64,000 nucleotides of DNA from Streptomyces tanashiensis (GTDB taxonomy: Bacteria > Actinomycetota > Actinomycetes > Streptomycetales > Streptomycetaceae), in assembly GCF_014648895.1 (NCBI RefSeq), contig NZ_BMRZ01000015.1, positions 1-64,000 on the forward strand, read 5' to 3'. Within the stretch, counting starts at the first letter, position 1, and each line of letters opens with the position of its first letter. The notes under the pieces were generated by a model. That model made no database searches. It was given only the letters and a program-made list of their open reading frames with translations, and was not told the origin of the DNA. Both the position numbers and the translations under genes were made by a program. Positions 42,960-54,212 of this stretch are shown one piece after another.

Positions 42960-44252
42960 ATGGGAATCAGCGCGCGTGAACTCGCCGCCGCCACACCGGC
43001 GACACGGGACCGGTACGTCGACCTGCTCCGGGTCGCCTCGCTCGCCGTCGTCGTCCTCGGCCACTGGCTGATGGCGGCCGTCACCGCCGACGGGCAGGTC
43101 GGGAACCTGCTCGCCGTCGTGCCGGAGCTCCAGGCGGTGACCTGGGTGTTCCAGGTGATGCCGGTGTTCTTCTTCGTCGGAGGCTTCTCGCACGCCCTCG
43201 CCCACCGCTCGCGCCCGCGGTACGCGGCCTTCCTGCGGGCCAGGCTCCAGCGGCTGCTGCGGCCGACGATGGTGTTCGCCGGGGTGTGGGGCGCCGCCGC
43301 GCTGGTGCTCCAGCTGACCGGAACGGACACGGGGCTCACCGGGGTCGCGCTGCGGCTCGTCACCCAGCCGCTGTGGTTCATCGGGATCTATCTCGCGATG
43401 GTGGCGTTCACACCGCCTCTGCTGCGCCTGCACGAGCGGTGGGGATGGGGAGCGTTCGGCGCGCTCGTGGGCGGGGCGGTCGCGGTGGACGTGCTGCGCT
43501 TCGCGGCGGACGTCCCCTTCGTCGAGTTCCTGAACTTCGCGTTCGTGTGGCTCGCGGTCCACCAGCTCGGCTTCCTCCGCGCCGACGGCATGATCCGCCG
43601 CCCGGCCCTGCTCGCCGGCGCGGGCCTCGTCGGCGCCGGCACGCTCGTCGCCCTCGGCCCGTACCCGCTGTCGATGGTCGGAATGCCCGGGGAGGAGGTG
43701 TCGAACATGGCCCCGCCGACGCTCGCCCTGCTCTGCCACGGGCTGTGGCTGGTCGGCGCGGTCGAGCTGCTCAAGGGCCCGGGCGCGCGGTTCGTGGCCC
43801 GCGCCGGGGTGTGGCGGACGGTGGTCGCCGCCAACGGGATCGCGATGACGGCGTTCCTGTGGCACCTGACGGCCATGCTCGGGGTGTACGGGGCGATGCT
43901 CGGCCTCGGCGCGGGGCTCCCGGCCCCGGCCTCCGCCGCCTGGTGGGCGCAGGTCCCGCTCCGGTTCGCGGCGGCGGCCGCGCTCACGGCCCTGCTCGTC
44001 GCCGTGTTCCGCCGCTTCGAGGCCCCGGTCCCGGCCGCCCCCGCGACCGGCGACGGCGGCCCTCTCGCAGCCCTCGGCATCACGCTCGCGCTCTTCGGTG
44101 TCCTGGGACTGTCCCTCACGGGCTTCGCCGGGCTCCTCGACGGCCACACGGCGACGCTGATCGCCGTCCCCGTCACGGCCCCGGTCGCCGTCGGCCTGGC
44201 CCTGGCGGGCTGGCTGCTCGTGGAGCGGGCCGGCCGGGGCTCCGGGGGCTGA
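42960..44252 (+). CDS. Acyltransferase-3 family membrane protein
   Basis: The 430-residue protein has ten or so membrane helices and the acyltransferase-3 N-terminus RYVDLLRVASLAVVVLGHW with its catalytic His. The family moves acetyl or other acyl groups onto sugars, lipids or antibiotics at the membrane. The paired ARLQRLLRPTMVF segment in the first inner loop is also typical. The region upstream to the divergent SMP-30-like gene has a 6-nt inverted repeat around 42894-42914 that may bind a regulator. The substrate is unknown. Confidence 0.87.
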   Translation: MGISARELAAATPATRDRYVDLLRVASLAVVVLGHWLMAAVTADGQVGNLLAVVPELQAVTWVFQVMPVFFFVGGFSHALAHRSRPRYAAFLRARLQRLLRPTMVFAGVWGAAALVLQLTGTDTGLTGVALRLVTQPLWFIGIYLAMVAFTPPLLRLHERWGWGAFGALVGGAVAVDVLRFAADVPFVEFLNFAFVWLAVHQLGFLRADGMIRRPALLAGAGLVGAGTLVALGPYPLSMVGMPGEEVSNMAPPTLALLCHGLWLVGAVELLKGPGARFVARAGVWRTVVAANGIAMTAFLWHLTAMLGVYGAMLGLGAGLPAPASAAWWAQVPLRFAAAAALTALLVAVFRRFEAPVPAAPATGDGGPLAALGITLALFGVLGLSLTGFAGLLDGHTATLIAVPVTAPVAVGLALAGWLLVERAGRGSGG

Positions 44253-44280
44253 CGGCGGGCGCCGGGGGCGGGGCGCGCGG

Positions 44281-44300
44281 CGACGTACCCTAGGACGTCG
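44281..44300. promoter_or_regulatory. Inverted repeat in front of the ABC-F gene
   Basis: CGACGT and ACGTCG arms (44281-44286 and 44295-44300) flank a TACCCTAGG core, 25 nt before the start. They could mark a promoter/operator. Confidence 0.3.
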
Positions 44301-44325
44301 ATCGATCCCCCGTACAGGAGTCAAC

Positions 44326-46131
<1,806 letters not shown>

Positions 46132-46167
46132 CACCGGTCCCCCGGGACGCATAACGAGGGCATCACA

Positions 46168-46210
46168 GGCCGGTCCTCCCTTGGGTACAAGGGGCGGACC
46201 GGTCGCTTTT
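46168..46210 (+). terminator. Intrinsic terminator after the ABC-F gene
   Basis: An imperfect stem (46170-46182 with 46189-46202, one mismatch and one bulge) is followed by TTTT at 46207-46210. It is one of two T-tailed terminators in the window. Confidence 0.75.
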
Positions 46211-46267
46211 GCGCCATCGCGTGAGTGGTAGAAAGAAAACCCGTTCACGTCAAGGGGGAAACCGCTG

Positions 46268-48184
46268 ATGACCCAGCCGCCCAGCAACCAGCCGCCGGGG
46301 GGCTTCGGATCCCCTCAGGACCCGAACCAGGTCCCCGCTCAGGGTCCGGGCATGCCGCCCGTGCCGCCCGTCCCGCCGCAGGCACCGCCGACCCCGCCCG
46401 CGCCGCAGTCCCCGCCGCCGGCCGCGCCGGGTCCGTACGGGCAGGCGCCGCAGCCCGGTTACGGGTATCCGCAGCAGCCGGGGCAGCCTCCGTACGGTCA
46501 GCAGCCGGGGCAGGCCCCGCAGCCCGGTCCGTACGGCCAGCCCGGCCAGCCCGGTCCGTACGGGCAGCCGGCGCAGCCCTACGGCTACCCGCAGCAGGGC
46601 CAGCCGGGCCAGCCGGGTCCGTACGGTCCGGGGGCACCTCCCGGGCCGCAGGGCCCAGGGGGACAGCAGAACCCCTACGGCGGCTACCCCACCCAGCCCA
46701 TGTACCAGGGCGCCCCCACCCCGCCCCCGGCCTCCGGCGGCGGTCCGTTCAAGGGCCGCACCGGTGTCGTGGCCGCCGTGGCCGCCGCGGCCGTCCTGGT
46801 CGCCGCCGTCACGACCTGGGCCGTCGTCGGCGGGGACGACGAGAAGGACCCGGTCGCCAAGCCGACCGCCACGGCCACCTCCTCCGGCGCCCCCAAGCCC
46901 ACCGAGTCGGTGGACCAGGGCGACGGCTCGGGCGACGGGGAGAACGGCGAGGAGGACCTCAACGCGGGCCGCCAGGCCGGCGAGGCGAAGATCAACTGGC
47001 TGCTCAAGAACAACATCGACCTGCCCCGCAACGGCTCCGACGTCTTCGGCCCGTGGATCGTCGGCGACACCGTCGTCAAGGCGATGTACAAGGGCGTCGA
47101 CGGCTACGGCCTCAGTGACGGCAAGCCCAAGTGGCACGTCGACCTGCCGTTCGAGCTGTGCGCGGTCCCGCCGGAGCCCGCCGCCGACGGGACCATGGTC
47201 TTCGGCTACGCCGAGAGCGCCAAGGACGGCGCCAAGTGCACCCAGCTCCAGAAGATCGACCTCAAGACCGGCAAGGCCGGCTGGAAGAAGGCGATCCCCA
47301 AGGCCACGGGCCTCTTCGCGTTCTCCGACAACACCCTGGCCATCAGCGGCAACACGGTCACCGCGGCCGGCTCCAGCAGCGCGTACGGCTTCTCGCTGGC
47401 CGACGGGCGGCAGCTCTTCAAGGGCGCCACCACCGGCTGCAAGCCCTTCGCCTTCGCGGGCGGCAGCAAGCTGATCGCCGCCATGGACTGCCCGTCGGGC
47501 AGCACGAGCAAGAAGATCCAGGCGGTCGGCCAGGTCGACCCCAACACCGGCAAGCCGAAGTTCACCTTCCAGCTGGAGGCGAACTGGGAGGTCGACAAGG
47601 TCTACTCGGTCGATCCGCTGGTCGTCTCGGCCACCCAGCGCGAGCAGAAGAAGTGGACCATCTTCGCGCTCGACGCGAACGGCAAGCTCCGCTCGCAGAT
47701 CCAGGGCGGCAACGACAAGTTCGCGCCCTCGTGCGGCGGCAGCTTCGTCATCTTCGGCAAGAACCTCCAGGGCTGCACGGGTGTCGCGGCCGACGCGAAC
47801 ACCTTCTACATGTCCACCGAGACCAGCTACGGCAAGCCCAACGAGGTCGTCGCCTTCGACCTGAAGACGGGCAAGGCCAAGTGGCGCTCCAAGGCGCCCG
47901 GCGAGCAGTCGATGACGCCGCTGCGGATGGAGGGCGGGCAGGTCCTGCTGTACGTGGACCCGTCGTACGACAAGGGCGGCGCCGTCGCCACCCTCGCCCC
48001 GACCGGCGGTGCGCCGAAGATCCTGCTCCAGCACCCGGCGGGGACCGCCCAGGTCGAGAGCAGCTTCTACAGCGCGGGTTACGCCTACGGCAGCGGCACC
48101 TTCGTGGTGGCGGCCGGACGTGTGTCGGCGTCCAACGACAAGGACGAGATGCAGGTCAAGACGATGATGGCCTTCAGCAAGTGA
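46268..48184 (+). CDS. Membrane-anchored PQQ-like beta-propeller protein, copy 1
   Basis: The 638-residue protein has a cytoplasmic N-terminal tail of about 155 residues made of Pro, Gly, Gln and Tyr (YGYPQQ- and PYGQP-type repeats). A membrane helix follows near residues 162-185, then an Asp/Glu/Gly linker, and a C-terminal PQQ-like propeller outside the cell (about 240-630; blades such as AFDLKTGKAKWRS). Enzyme-specific residues of quinoprotein dehydrogenases are not seen, so it is more likely a scaffold or binding propeller. A paralogue follows 13 nt downstream. Confidence 0.87.
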   Translation: MTQPPSNQPPGGFGSPQDPNQVPAQGPGMPPVPPVPPQAPPTPPAPQSPPPAAPGPYGQAPQPGYGYPQQPGQPPYGQQPGQAPQPGPYGQPGQPGPYGQPAQPYGYPQQGQPGQPGPYGPGAPPGPQGPGGQQNPYGGYPTQPMYQGAPTPPPASGGGPFKGRTGVVAAVAAAAVLVAAVTTWAVVGGDDEKDPVAKPTATATSSGAPKPTESVDQGDGSGDGENGEEDLNAGRQAGEAKINWLLKNNIDLPRNGSDVFGPWIVGDTVVKAMYKGVDGYGLSDGKPKWHVDLPFELCAVPPEPAADGTMVFGYAESAKDGAKCTQLQKIDLKTGKAGWKKAIPKATGLFAFSDNTLAISGNTVTAAGSSSAYGFSLADGRQLFKGATTGCKPFAFAGGSKLIAAMDCPSGSTSKKIQAVGQVDPNTGKPKFTFQLEANWEVDKVYSVDPLVVSATQREQKKWTIFALDANGKLRSQIQGGNDKFAPSCGGSFVIFGKNLQGCTGVAADANTFYMSTETSYGKPNEVVAFDLKTGKAKWRSKAPGEQSMTPLRMEGGQVLLYVDPSYDKGGAVATLAPTGGAPKILLQHPAGTAQVESSFYSAGYAYGSGTFVVAAGRVSASNDKDEMQVKTMMAFSK

Positions 48185-48197
48185 GGTACACGGACCG

Positions 48198-50039
48198 ATG
48201 ACGCAGCCACCCCCTCCGCCGCCGAACCAACCCCCGGACCCGCAGGGCGGCTTCGGCGCCCCGACGCCGCCGCCGCAGCAGCCGGACCCGGGGTACGGCT
48301 ACCCGCAGCAGCCGCCGGCCCAGCCGGACCCCGGCTACGGCTACCCGCAGCAGCCGGCCCAGCCCGACCAGGGCTACGGCTACCCGCAGCAGCCGCCGTA
48401 CGGCTACCCCACGGCGCCGCAGCAGCCCCAGCAGCCGCCGCAGTACGGCGGCTACCAGCAGCCTCAGCAGCCGGTCCAGCCCCCGTACGGCTACCCGACC
48501 CAGCCGCAGCAGGCCTACGGCCACCAGCAGCCCGTCGCGGCTCCGGCCCCGGGCGGCAAGAAGCTGTCGGCGCAGCTCCAGATCGTCATCGCGGCGGTCG
48601 TCGCCGTCGTCCTGATCGTCGGCGCCGGCATCTGGTACGCGAACTCCGGCGGCGGTGACGACGAGGCGAAGGGCTCGGGCGGCACCTCGCAGGGTTCCGC
48701 CACGGGCGGCGACACCGGCGGCACCGGCGGCAAGGGCATCGGTGGCGGCGGCAAGGAGAAGCCGTCGGCCGACACGAAGGCGAAGATGGTCTTCCAGGTC
48801 GGGCAGCCGAAGGTCTCGGACGTCACCGACGTCTCCGGTTCCTGGATCACGGACAAGGCGTTCGTGAAGCCCGGCGTGAACTCCATCGTCGGCTACGACG
48901 TGGACAAGGGCGGCGTGCTGTGGACGCTGCCGCTGACCGGCCAGGTCTGCGGCGCCTCGCGCCACATCACGAAGGACAACAAGGCGCCGATCCTCTTCGA
49001 GGCCACCAAGCGGGTCGCGCCGCGTTACTACCAGCCGTGCACCGAGGTCGGCCTGGTCGACCTGAACACCGGCAAGCTGCTGTGGTCGACCTCGGTCACC
49101 GGCGGCACCGCCGGCGACCAGAAGGCCCGGTTCAGCGAGGTCACGCTCAGCGGCACGACCGTCGCGGCCGGCGGGACCGATGGCGGCGCCGCCTTCGACC
49201 TCGCCAACGGCAACCCGCGCTGGAAGCCGCAGGCCAACGACCAGAACTGCTACGACATGGGGTACGGCGGCGGGGAGGGCCTCGTCGCGGTCCGCAAGTG
49301 CGGGGCGTACGACAGCCCGAAGGTGCTGATCCAGAACCTCAACCCGACCACGGGCGCCCCGCTCTCGCAGTTCCAGATGCCGGCCGGCGCGAAGTACGCC
49401 TCGGTCATCTCCACCAAGCCGCTGGTCGTCGCGGCCGACGTCGGCGAGACCGCCGGTGACGGCAGCGGCATCTCGGACTTCTTCTCCATCGACGAGAAGA
49501 CCGGGAAGCTGAAGGCGAAGATCACGGCGGACGCGGACCAGTACGCGGCCCGCTGCCGTGCGACCGAGGTCGAGTCCTGCACCCAGGCGCTCGTGGGCAA
49601 CGGCCGGCTGTACGTGCCGACCGAGGAGCACGAGGGCAGCACCGGCGAGTACGGCGACGAGACGAACGAGATCATCGCCTTCGACCTGGCCACCGGGCGC
49701 ACCGTGCCGGAGAAGGCCGACGCGGGCGACAAGTACACCTACGTCCCGCTGCGGATGGACGGTGGCAATCTCATCGCCTACAAGGCCCCGCCCTACGACC
49801 AGGGCGGCCGGATCGTCTCGATCGACGGCGGCACCATGAAGGAGACGCTGCTCCTGGAGAACCCGGTCGACAAGACGGTCCACAACGCGGAGAGCAGCTT
49901 CAGCCTCAACGGCGCCGAACTCCTCTACCAGGACGGCCGGTTCTTCATCTCGGAGACGCTGATCAGCAAGCCCCGGGAGAACGCCTCGCCCAACGACATC
50001 AAGGAGTACCTGATCGTCTCCTTCTCCGTCGGGCACTGA
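48198..50039 (+). CDS. Membrane-anchored PQQ-like beta-propeller protein, copy 2
   Basis: The 613-residue paralogue of the preceding gene has the same layout: a Pro/Gln/Tyr-rich tail with YGYPQQP repeats (about 1-115), a membrane helix (about 127-150), a Gly/Ser linker and an extracellular propeller (about 195-610; GLVDLNTGKLLWST, AFDLANGNPRW). The two are co-transcribed and probably arose by tandem duplication. The shared low-complexity tails may form an intracellular interaction platform. No enzymatic activity is apparent. Confidence 0.87.
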   Translation: MTQPPPPPPNQPPDPQGGFGAPTPPPQQPDPGYGYPQQPPAQPDPGYGYPQQPAQPDQGYGYPQQPPYGYPTAPQQPQQPPQYGGYQQPQQPVQPPYGYPTQPQQAYGHQQPVAAPAPGGKKLSAQLQIVIAAVVAVVLIVGAGIWYANSGGGDDEAKGSGGTSQGSATGGDTGGTGGKGIGGGGKEKPSADTKAKMVFQVGQPKVSDVTDVSGSWITDKAFVKPGVNSIVGYDVDKGGVLWTLPLTGQVCGASRHITKDNKAPILFEATKRVAPRYYQPCTEVGLVDLNTGKLLWSTSVTGGTAGDQKARFSEVTLSGTTVAAGGTDGGAAFDLANGNPRWKPQANDQNCYDMGYGGGEGLVAVRKCGAYDSPKVLIQNLNPTTGAPLSQFQMPAGAKYASVISTKPLVVAADVGETAGDGSGISDFFSIDEKTGKLKAKITADADQYAARCRATEVESCTQALVGNGRLYVPTEEHEGSTGEYGDETNEIIAFDLATGRTVPEKADAGDKYTYVPLRMDGGNLIAYKAPPYDQGGRIVSIDGGTMKETLLLENPVDKTVHNAESSFSLNGAELLYQDGRFFISETLISKPRENASPNDIKEYLIVSFSVGH

Positions 50040-50055
50040 CGACCCGCCGCGCGTC

Positions 50056-50089
50056 CGTGGGCCCCTCCGGTGATCCGGAGGGGCCCACG
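50056..50089. terminator. Terminator after the PQQ pair
   Basis: 15-bp perfect stem (50056-50070 with 50075-50089) and a TGAT loop, 17 nt past the stop. Confidence 0.8.
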
Positions 50090-50170
50090 CGCATGTCGGC
50101 GGCCGGGGCGGGGGAGCGTGTAGCTTGCCGGGTCAGGCCGTCGGGGCGTCCGGCCGGCCAGGAGGAGGGG

Positions 50171-50860
50171 ATGACCGGGATGGGCGTACGCCTCGTGGTG
50201 GTGGACGACCACCGCCTGCTCGCGGAGGCGCTCGCCTCGGCGCTGAAGCTGCGCGGGCACCGGGTGCTCGCGGCGGCGCCGGTGGCGGGGGCCGCGGAGC
50301 TGGTGGTGGGCCGGGCGCCGGAGGTCTGCCTGCTGGGCACGGCGGCGCCCGACGCGCCGGGGACCTTCGACCCGGTCGTACGGATCAAGCGGGAGCGGCC
50401 GCAGGTGGCCGTGGTGGTGCTGGGTCCGGTGCCGTCGCCGCGCGGGATCGCGGCGGCGTTCGCGGCCGGGGCCTCGGGGTACGTGCGCCACGACGAGCGC
50501 ATCGAGGGCGTCGAGCGCGCCCTGGTGAAGGCGCGGGCGGGGGAGTCGGCGGTGGCGCCGCAGCTGCTTCAGGGGGCCTTCGCGGAGCTGCTCCATCCCT
50601 CGGCGCAGCCGGACGACGAGGCGCAGCGGCTGCTGCGGCTGCTGACCCACCGGGAGGTGGAGGTCCTGGTGCGGGTCGCGGAGGGCGAGGACACCCGGCT
50701 GATCGCGGCGGGGATGGGGATCGCGCCGAGCACGGCGCGGACGCATGTGCAGCGGGTCCTGATGAAGCTCGGGGTGGGGTCGCGGCTGGAGGCGGCGGCG
50801 CTCGCGGCCCGTACGGGGCTGCTCGACCGGGCGGTGCCGGGGCAGCGCGGCTCCTTCTGA
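50171..50860 (+). CDS. LuxR/NarL-family regulator with degenerate receiver
   Basis: The 229-residue protein keeps the receiver opening VVVDDHRLLAEAL, but the phospho-acceptor Asp is replaced: the expected LLD site reads CLLGTAAPD. The conserved Lys site reads GYVRHDE. A LuxR helix-turn-helix follows (about 155-215: LTHREVEVLVRVAEGEDTRLIA and TARTHVQRVLMKLGV). Phosphorylation control is therefore unlikely; it may act through partner binding or amount. It has a strong GGAGG site before the ATG. It lies just upstream of galTEK, which another LuxR regulator flanks on the other side. Confidence 0.88.
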   Translation: MTGMGVRLVVVDDHRLLAEALASALKLRGHRVLAAAPVAGAAELVVGRAPEVCLLGTAAPDAPGTFDPVVRIKRERPQVAVVVLGPVPSPRGIAAAFAAGASGYVRHDERIEGVERALVKARAGESAVAPQLLQGAFAELLHPSAQPDDEAQRLLRLLTHREVEVLVRVAEGEDTRLIAAGMGIAPSTARTHVQRVLMKLGVGSRLEAAALAARTGLLDRAVPGQRGSF

Positions 50861-50992
50861 GGCTCCTTCTGGGGCCCCTTCTGGGGTGATGTGTGCGGGT
50901 CCCGGGGTTCGGGGCCGCTTCGTCATTGACGGCGATGTTGGAATGTGATTCTTTGTGGGTGGTTCTGTTTGATCCGCCCGGAGGGCACCCCC

Positions 50993-52036
50993 GTGAAGAA
51001 GACCGTCACCACGCTCGCCGACGGGCGCGAGCTGATCTACTACGACACGCGCGACGACACCGTCCGCACCGCCGTCGACCCGCGTCCCCTCGCCCCCGTC
51101 GTCTCCCGCTCCGAGATCCGGTACGACGAGCTCACCGGCGACCCCGTCGCCATCGCCTCGCACCGGCAGACCCGCACCCACCTCCCGCCGGCCGACGCCT
51201 GCCCGCTCTGCCCCGCCAGGGCCGGCCGGGAGAGCGAGATCCCCGAGGAGAGCTACGAGGTGGTGGTCTTCGAGAACCGCTTCCCGTCCCTCTCCGGCGG
51301 CGTCGGCCGCTGCGAGGTCGTCTGCTTCACCGACGACCACACGGACTCCTTCGCCGACCTCACCGAGGAGCGCGCCGCGCTCGTCCTCGACGCCTGGACC
51401 GACCGCACCGCCGCACTCTCCGCCCTGCCCGGCGTCGAGCAGGTCTACTGCTTCGAGAACCGCGGCGCGGAGATCGGCGTCACCCTGCCCCACGCGCACG
51501 GCCAGATCTACGCCTTCCCGTACGTCACGCCCCGGACGGCCGCCATGCGCCGCCGCACGGACGAGCACCGCGCGGCGACCGGACGGAACCTCTTCGACGA
51601 CCTCGTCGCCCGCGAGCGGGCCGACGCCGAACGCGTGGTCCTGGAGACCGAGCACTGGATCGCCTTCGTGCCGTACGCCGCCCACTGGCCGTACGAGGTG
51701 CACCTCCACCCCAAGCGCCGGGTGCCCGACCTGCTCGCCCTCGACGGCGCGGCCCGCACAGAGTGCGCACAGGTCTACCTGGAACTCTTGAGGCGCTTCG
51801 ACCGGATCTTCGGCCCGGACGAGCCGCCGACGCCCTACATCGCCGCCTGGCACCAGGCGCCGTTCACGGACGAACGGCGCGAGGACCTCGGACTGCACCT
51901 GGAGCTTTTCACCGTCCGACGGGCCTCTGGCAAGCTGAAGTTCCTCGCGGGCACCGAGTCCGGCATGGGCGCGTTCATGAACGACGTACGGCCGGAGGAC
52001 GCGGCCCGACGACTCCGAGAGGTGGCAGGCGCATGA
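50993..52036 (+). CDS. galT: Galactose-1-phosphate uridylyltransferase
   Basis: The 347-residue HIT-superfamily enzyme converts Gal-1-P and UDP-glucose to Glc-1-P and UDP-galactose in the Leloir pathway. Visible are the metal-binding CPLC near residue 68, ENRFPSL, and the active-site PHAHGQIY with the nucleophilic His. The GTG follows GGAGG. TTGACG at 50926-50931 may be the -35 of the operon promoter, though no clear -10 pairs with it. The galE start overlaps its stop (ATGA). Confidence 0.95.
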   Translation: MKKTVTTLADGRELIYYDTRDDTVRTAVDPRPLAPVVSRSEIRYDELTGDPVAIASHRQTRTHLPPADACPLCPARAGRESEIPEESYEVVVFENRFPSLSGGVGRCEVVCFTDDHTDSFADLTEERAALVLDAWTDRTAALSALPGVEQVYCFENRGAEIGVTLPHAHGQIYAFPYVTPRTAAMRRRTDEHRAATGRNLFDDLVARERADAERVVLETEHWIAFVPYAAHWPYEVHLHPKRRVPDLLALDGAARTECAQVYLELLRRFDRIFGPDEPPTPYIAAWHQAPFTDERREDLGLHLELFTVRRASGKLKFLAGTESGMGAFMNDVRPEDAARRLREVAGA

Positions 52037-53007
52037 CGTCGAGATATCTGGTGACGGGCGGGGCGGGCTACGTGGGCAGCGTCGTCGCCGCCCACCTCCT
52101 GGAGCGGGGCCACCGGGTCACCGTCCTCGACGACCTCTCCACCGGCTTCGCCGAAGCCGTCCCCGAGGGCGCCGAGTTCATCGAGGGCCGCATCCAGGAC
52201 GCGGCGCGGTGGCTGGACTCCGGCTACGACGGCGTCCTGCACTTCGCCGCCTTCTCCCAGGTCGGCGAGTCGGTCGCGAAGCCGGAGAAGTACTGGGAGA
52301 ACAACGTCGGCGGCACCATGGCGCTGCTCGCCGCGATGCGCGCCGCCGGGGTCCGCAAGCTGGTCTTCTCGTCCACCGCCGCCACCTACGGCGAGCCGGA
52401 GACCGTGCCGATCACCGAGACCGCGCCGACCGCCCCCACCAGCCCCTACGGGGCGAGCAAGCTGGCCGTCGACCACATGATCGGCGGGGAGTGCGCCGCC
52501 CACGGCCTGGCCGCCGTCTCGCTGCGCTACTTCAACGTGGCCGGGGCGTACGGCTCGCTCGGCGAGCGCCACGAGCCCGAGTCCCACCTGATCCCGCTCG
52601 TCCTCCAGGTCGCCCTGGGCCGGCGCGAGGCGATCTCCGTGTACGGCGAGGACTACCCGACCCCGGACGGCACCTGCGTCCGCGACTACATCCACGTCGC
52701 CGACCTCGCCGAGGCCCACCTCCTCGCGCTCGACGCCATGACGCCGGGCGAGCACCTGATCTGCAACCTCGGCAACGGCAACGGCTTCTCCGTCCGCGAG
52801 GTCGTCGAGACCGTCCGCAAGGTCACCGGCCACCCCGTCCCGGAGACCACCGCGGCGCGCCGCCCCGGCGACCCCGCCGTCCTGGTCGCCTCCGCCGAGG
52901 CCGCCCGCGAGCGGCTCGGCTGGACGCCGTCCCGCCCGGACCTGGCCGATGTCGTCGCCGACGCCTGGGCGTTCGCGCGCCTCCGGCACGAGGAGGCGGG
53001 CGCGTGA
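52033..53007 (+). CDS. galE: UDP-glucose 4-epimerase
   Basis: The 324-residue extended SDR has TGGAGYVGS, the Ser in SSTAATYG and the catalytic YGASK pair, plus RYFNVAGA and RDYIHVADLA, all specific for UDP-sugar epimerases. It regenerates UDP-glucose from UDP-galactose and also supplies UDP-galactose for glycans. It overlaps galT and galK by 4 nt on both sides, so the three are co-translated. Confidence 0.96.
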   Translation: MTSRYLVTGGAGYVGSVVAAHLLERGHRVTVLDDLSTGFAEAVPEGAEFIEGRIQDAARWLDSGYDGVLHFAAFSQVGESVAKPEKYWENNVGGTMALLAAMRAAGVRKLVFSSTAATYGEPETVPITETAPTAPTSPYGASKLAVDHMIGGECAAHGLAAVSLRYFNVAGAYGSLGERHEPESHLIPLVLQVALGRREAISVYGEDYPTPDGTCVRDYIHVADLAEAHLLALDAMTPGEHLICNLGNGNGFSVREVVETVRKVTGHPVPETTAARRPGDPAVLVASAEAARERLGWTPSRPDLADVVADAWAFARLRHEEAGA

Positions 53008-54143
53008 CCGTCGCCGACGACTTCGAGGCGCTGTACGGCGCCGCGCCCGACGGGGTCTGGGCCGCCCCCGGCCGGGTCAACCTCATCGGGGAGTACACCG
53101 ACTTCAACGACGGCTTCGTGCTGCCGCTCGCGCTGCCGCACACCACCGTCGCCGCCGTCTCCCGGCGCGAGGACGGCGTCCTGCGCCTGCACTCCGCCGA
53201 CGCCGACGGCGGGATCGTCCAGCTGGACACCGACGCCCTGGAGCCGCTCTCCGGCGGCGGCTGGGCGGCCTACCCGGCCGGTGTCGTCTGGGCGCTGCGG
53301 GAGGCCGGACACCCGGTCACCGGGGCCGACGTCCACCTCGCCTCGACCGTGCCGACGGGCGCCGGGCTGTCCTCCTCGGCGGCCCTTGAGGTCGTCACCG
53401 CGCTCGCCCTGAACGACCTGTTCGGGCTCGGGCTCTCCCGCGCCGAGCTCGCCCGGCTCGCCCAGCGTGCCGAGAACGCCTTCGTCGGCGTGCCCTGCGG
53501 GGTCATGGACCAGATGGCCTCCGCCTGCGCCGAGGAGGGGCACGCCCTCCACCTGGACACCCGTGACCTCTCGTACCGTCAGGTCCCCTTCGACCTGGCG
53601 CGCGAGGGGCTCCGGCTGCTCGTCGTCGACACCCGCGTGAAGCACGCGCTCGGAGACGGCGCGTACGCGGAGCGGCGCGCCGGGTGTGAAGCGGGTGCGC
53701 GGGCGCTCGGTGTGCGCACCCTGCGCGAGGTGAGCGCCGAACATCTCCCGGAAGCGCTCGGACGTCTGAGCGACGAGACGATTCTGCGGTACGTGCGGCA
53801 CGTCGTCTCCGACAACGCCCGGGTGGAGCGGACCATCGCGCTGCTCGACGCCGGCGACACCCGCGCCGTCGGCCCGGTCCTCACCGAGGGCCACGCCTCC
53901 CTCCGGGACGACCTGCGGGTCTCCTGCCCCGAGCTGGACCTCGTCGTCGAGGCGGCCGGCGCCGCCGGGGCGCTCGGCGCCCGGATGACCGGCGGCGGCT
54001 TCGGCGGATCGGCCGTCGTCCTCGTCGACACCGAGCGGGCGGAGGCGGTGTCCGCCGCCGTCGGGAAGGCCTTCGCCGAGGCCGGGTACGCGGCCCCGGG
54101 GATCTTCCCCGCCGTGCCGGCGGCGGGTGCGCGCCGCCTCTGA
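53004..54143 (+). CDS. galK: Galactokinase
   Basis: The 379-residue GHMP kinase has the galactose signature GRVNLIGEYTDFNDGFVLP near residue 20, the ATP loop PTGAGLSSSAALEV and the late GGGFGG motif (TGGGFGGSAVVLV). It phosphorylates galactose as the first step of the Leloir pathway. The GTG overlaps the galE stop (GTGA). It is the last gene of the operon. Confidence 0.96.
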   Translation: MTVADDFEALYGAAPDGVWAAPGRVNLIGEYTDFNDGFVLPLALPHTTVAAVSRREDGVLRLHSADADGGIVQLDTDALEPLSGGGWAAYPAGVVWALREAGHPVTGADVHLASTVPTGAGLSSSAALEVVTALALNDLFGLGLSRAELARLAQRAENAFVGVPCGVMDQMASACAEEGHALHLDTRDLSYRQVPFDLAREGLRLLVVDTRVKHALGDGAYAERRAGCEAGARALGVRTLREVSAEHLPEALGRLSDETILRYVRHVVSDNARVERTIALLDAGDTRAVGPVLTEGHASLRDDLRVSCPELDLVVEAAGAAGALGARMTGGGFGGSAVVLVDTERAEAVSAAVGKAFAEAGYAAPGIFPAVPAAGARRL

Positions 54144-54212
54144 AGCCACCGCTCGCGTTCACACGACTTCGGACAGTTCCGCGAATCGGCCCCCGCCGCG
54201 GCGCCCCGCCCC

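Noticed and set aside
46268..50039. PQQ-dependent dehydrogenases
   Set aside because: Only the generic propeller blades are seen; no catalytic or calcium-site pattern of quinoprotein dehydrogenases and the proteins have long disordered inner tails.
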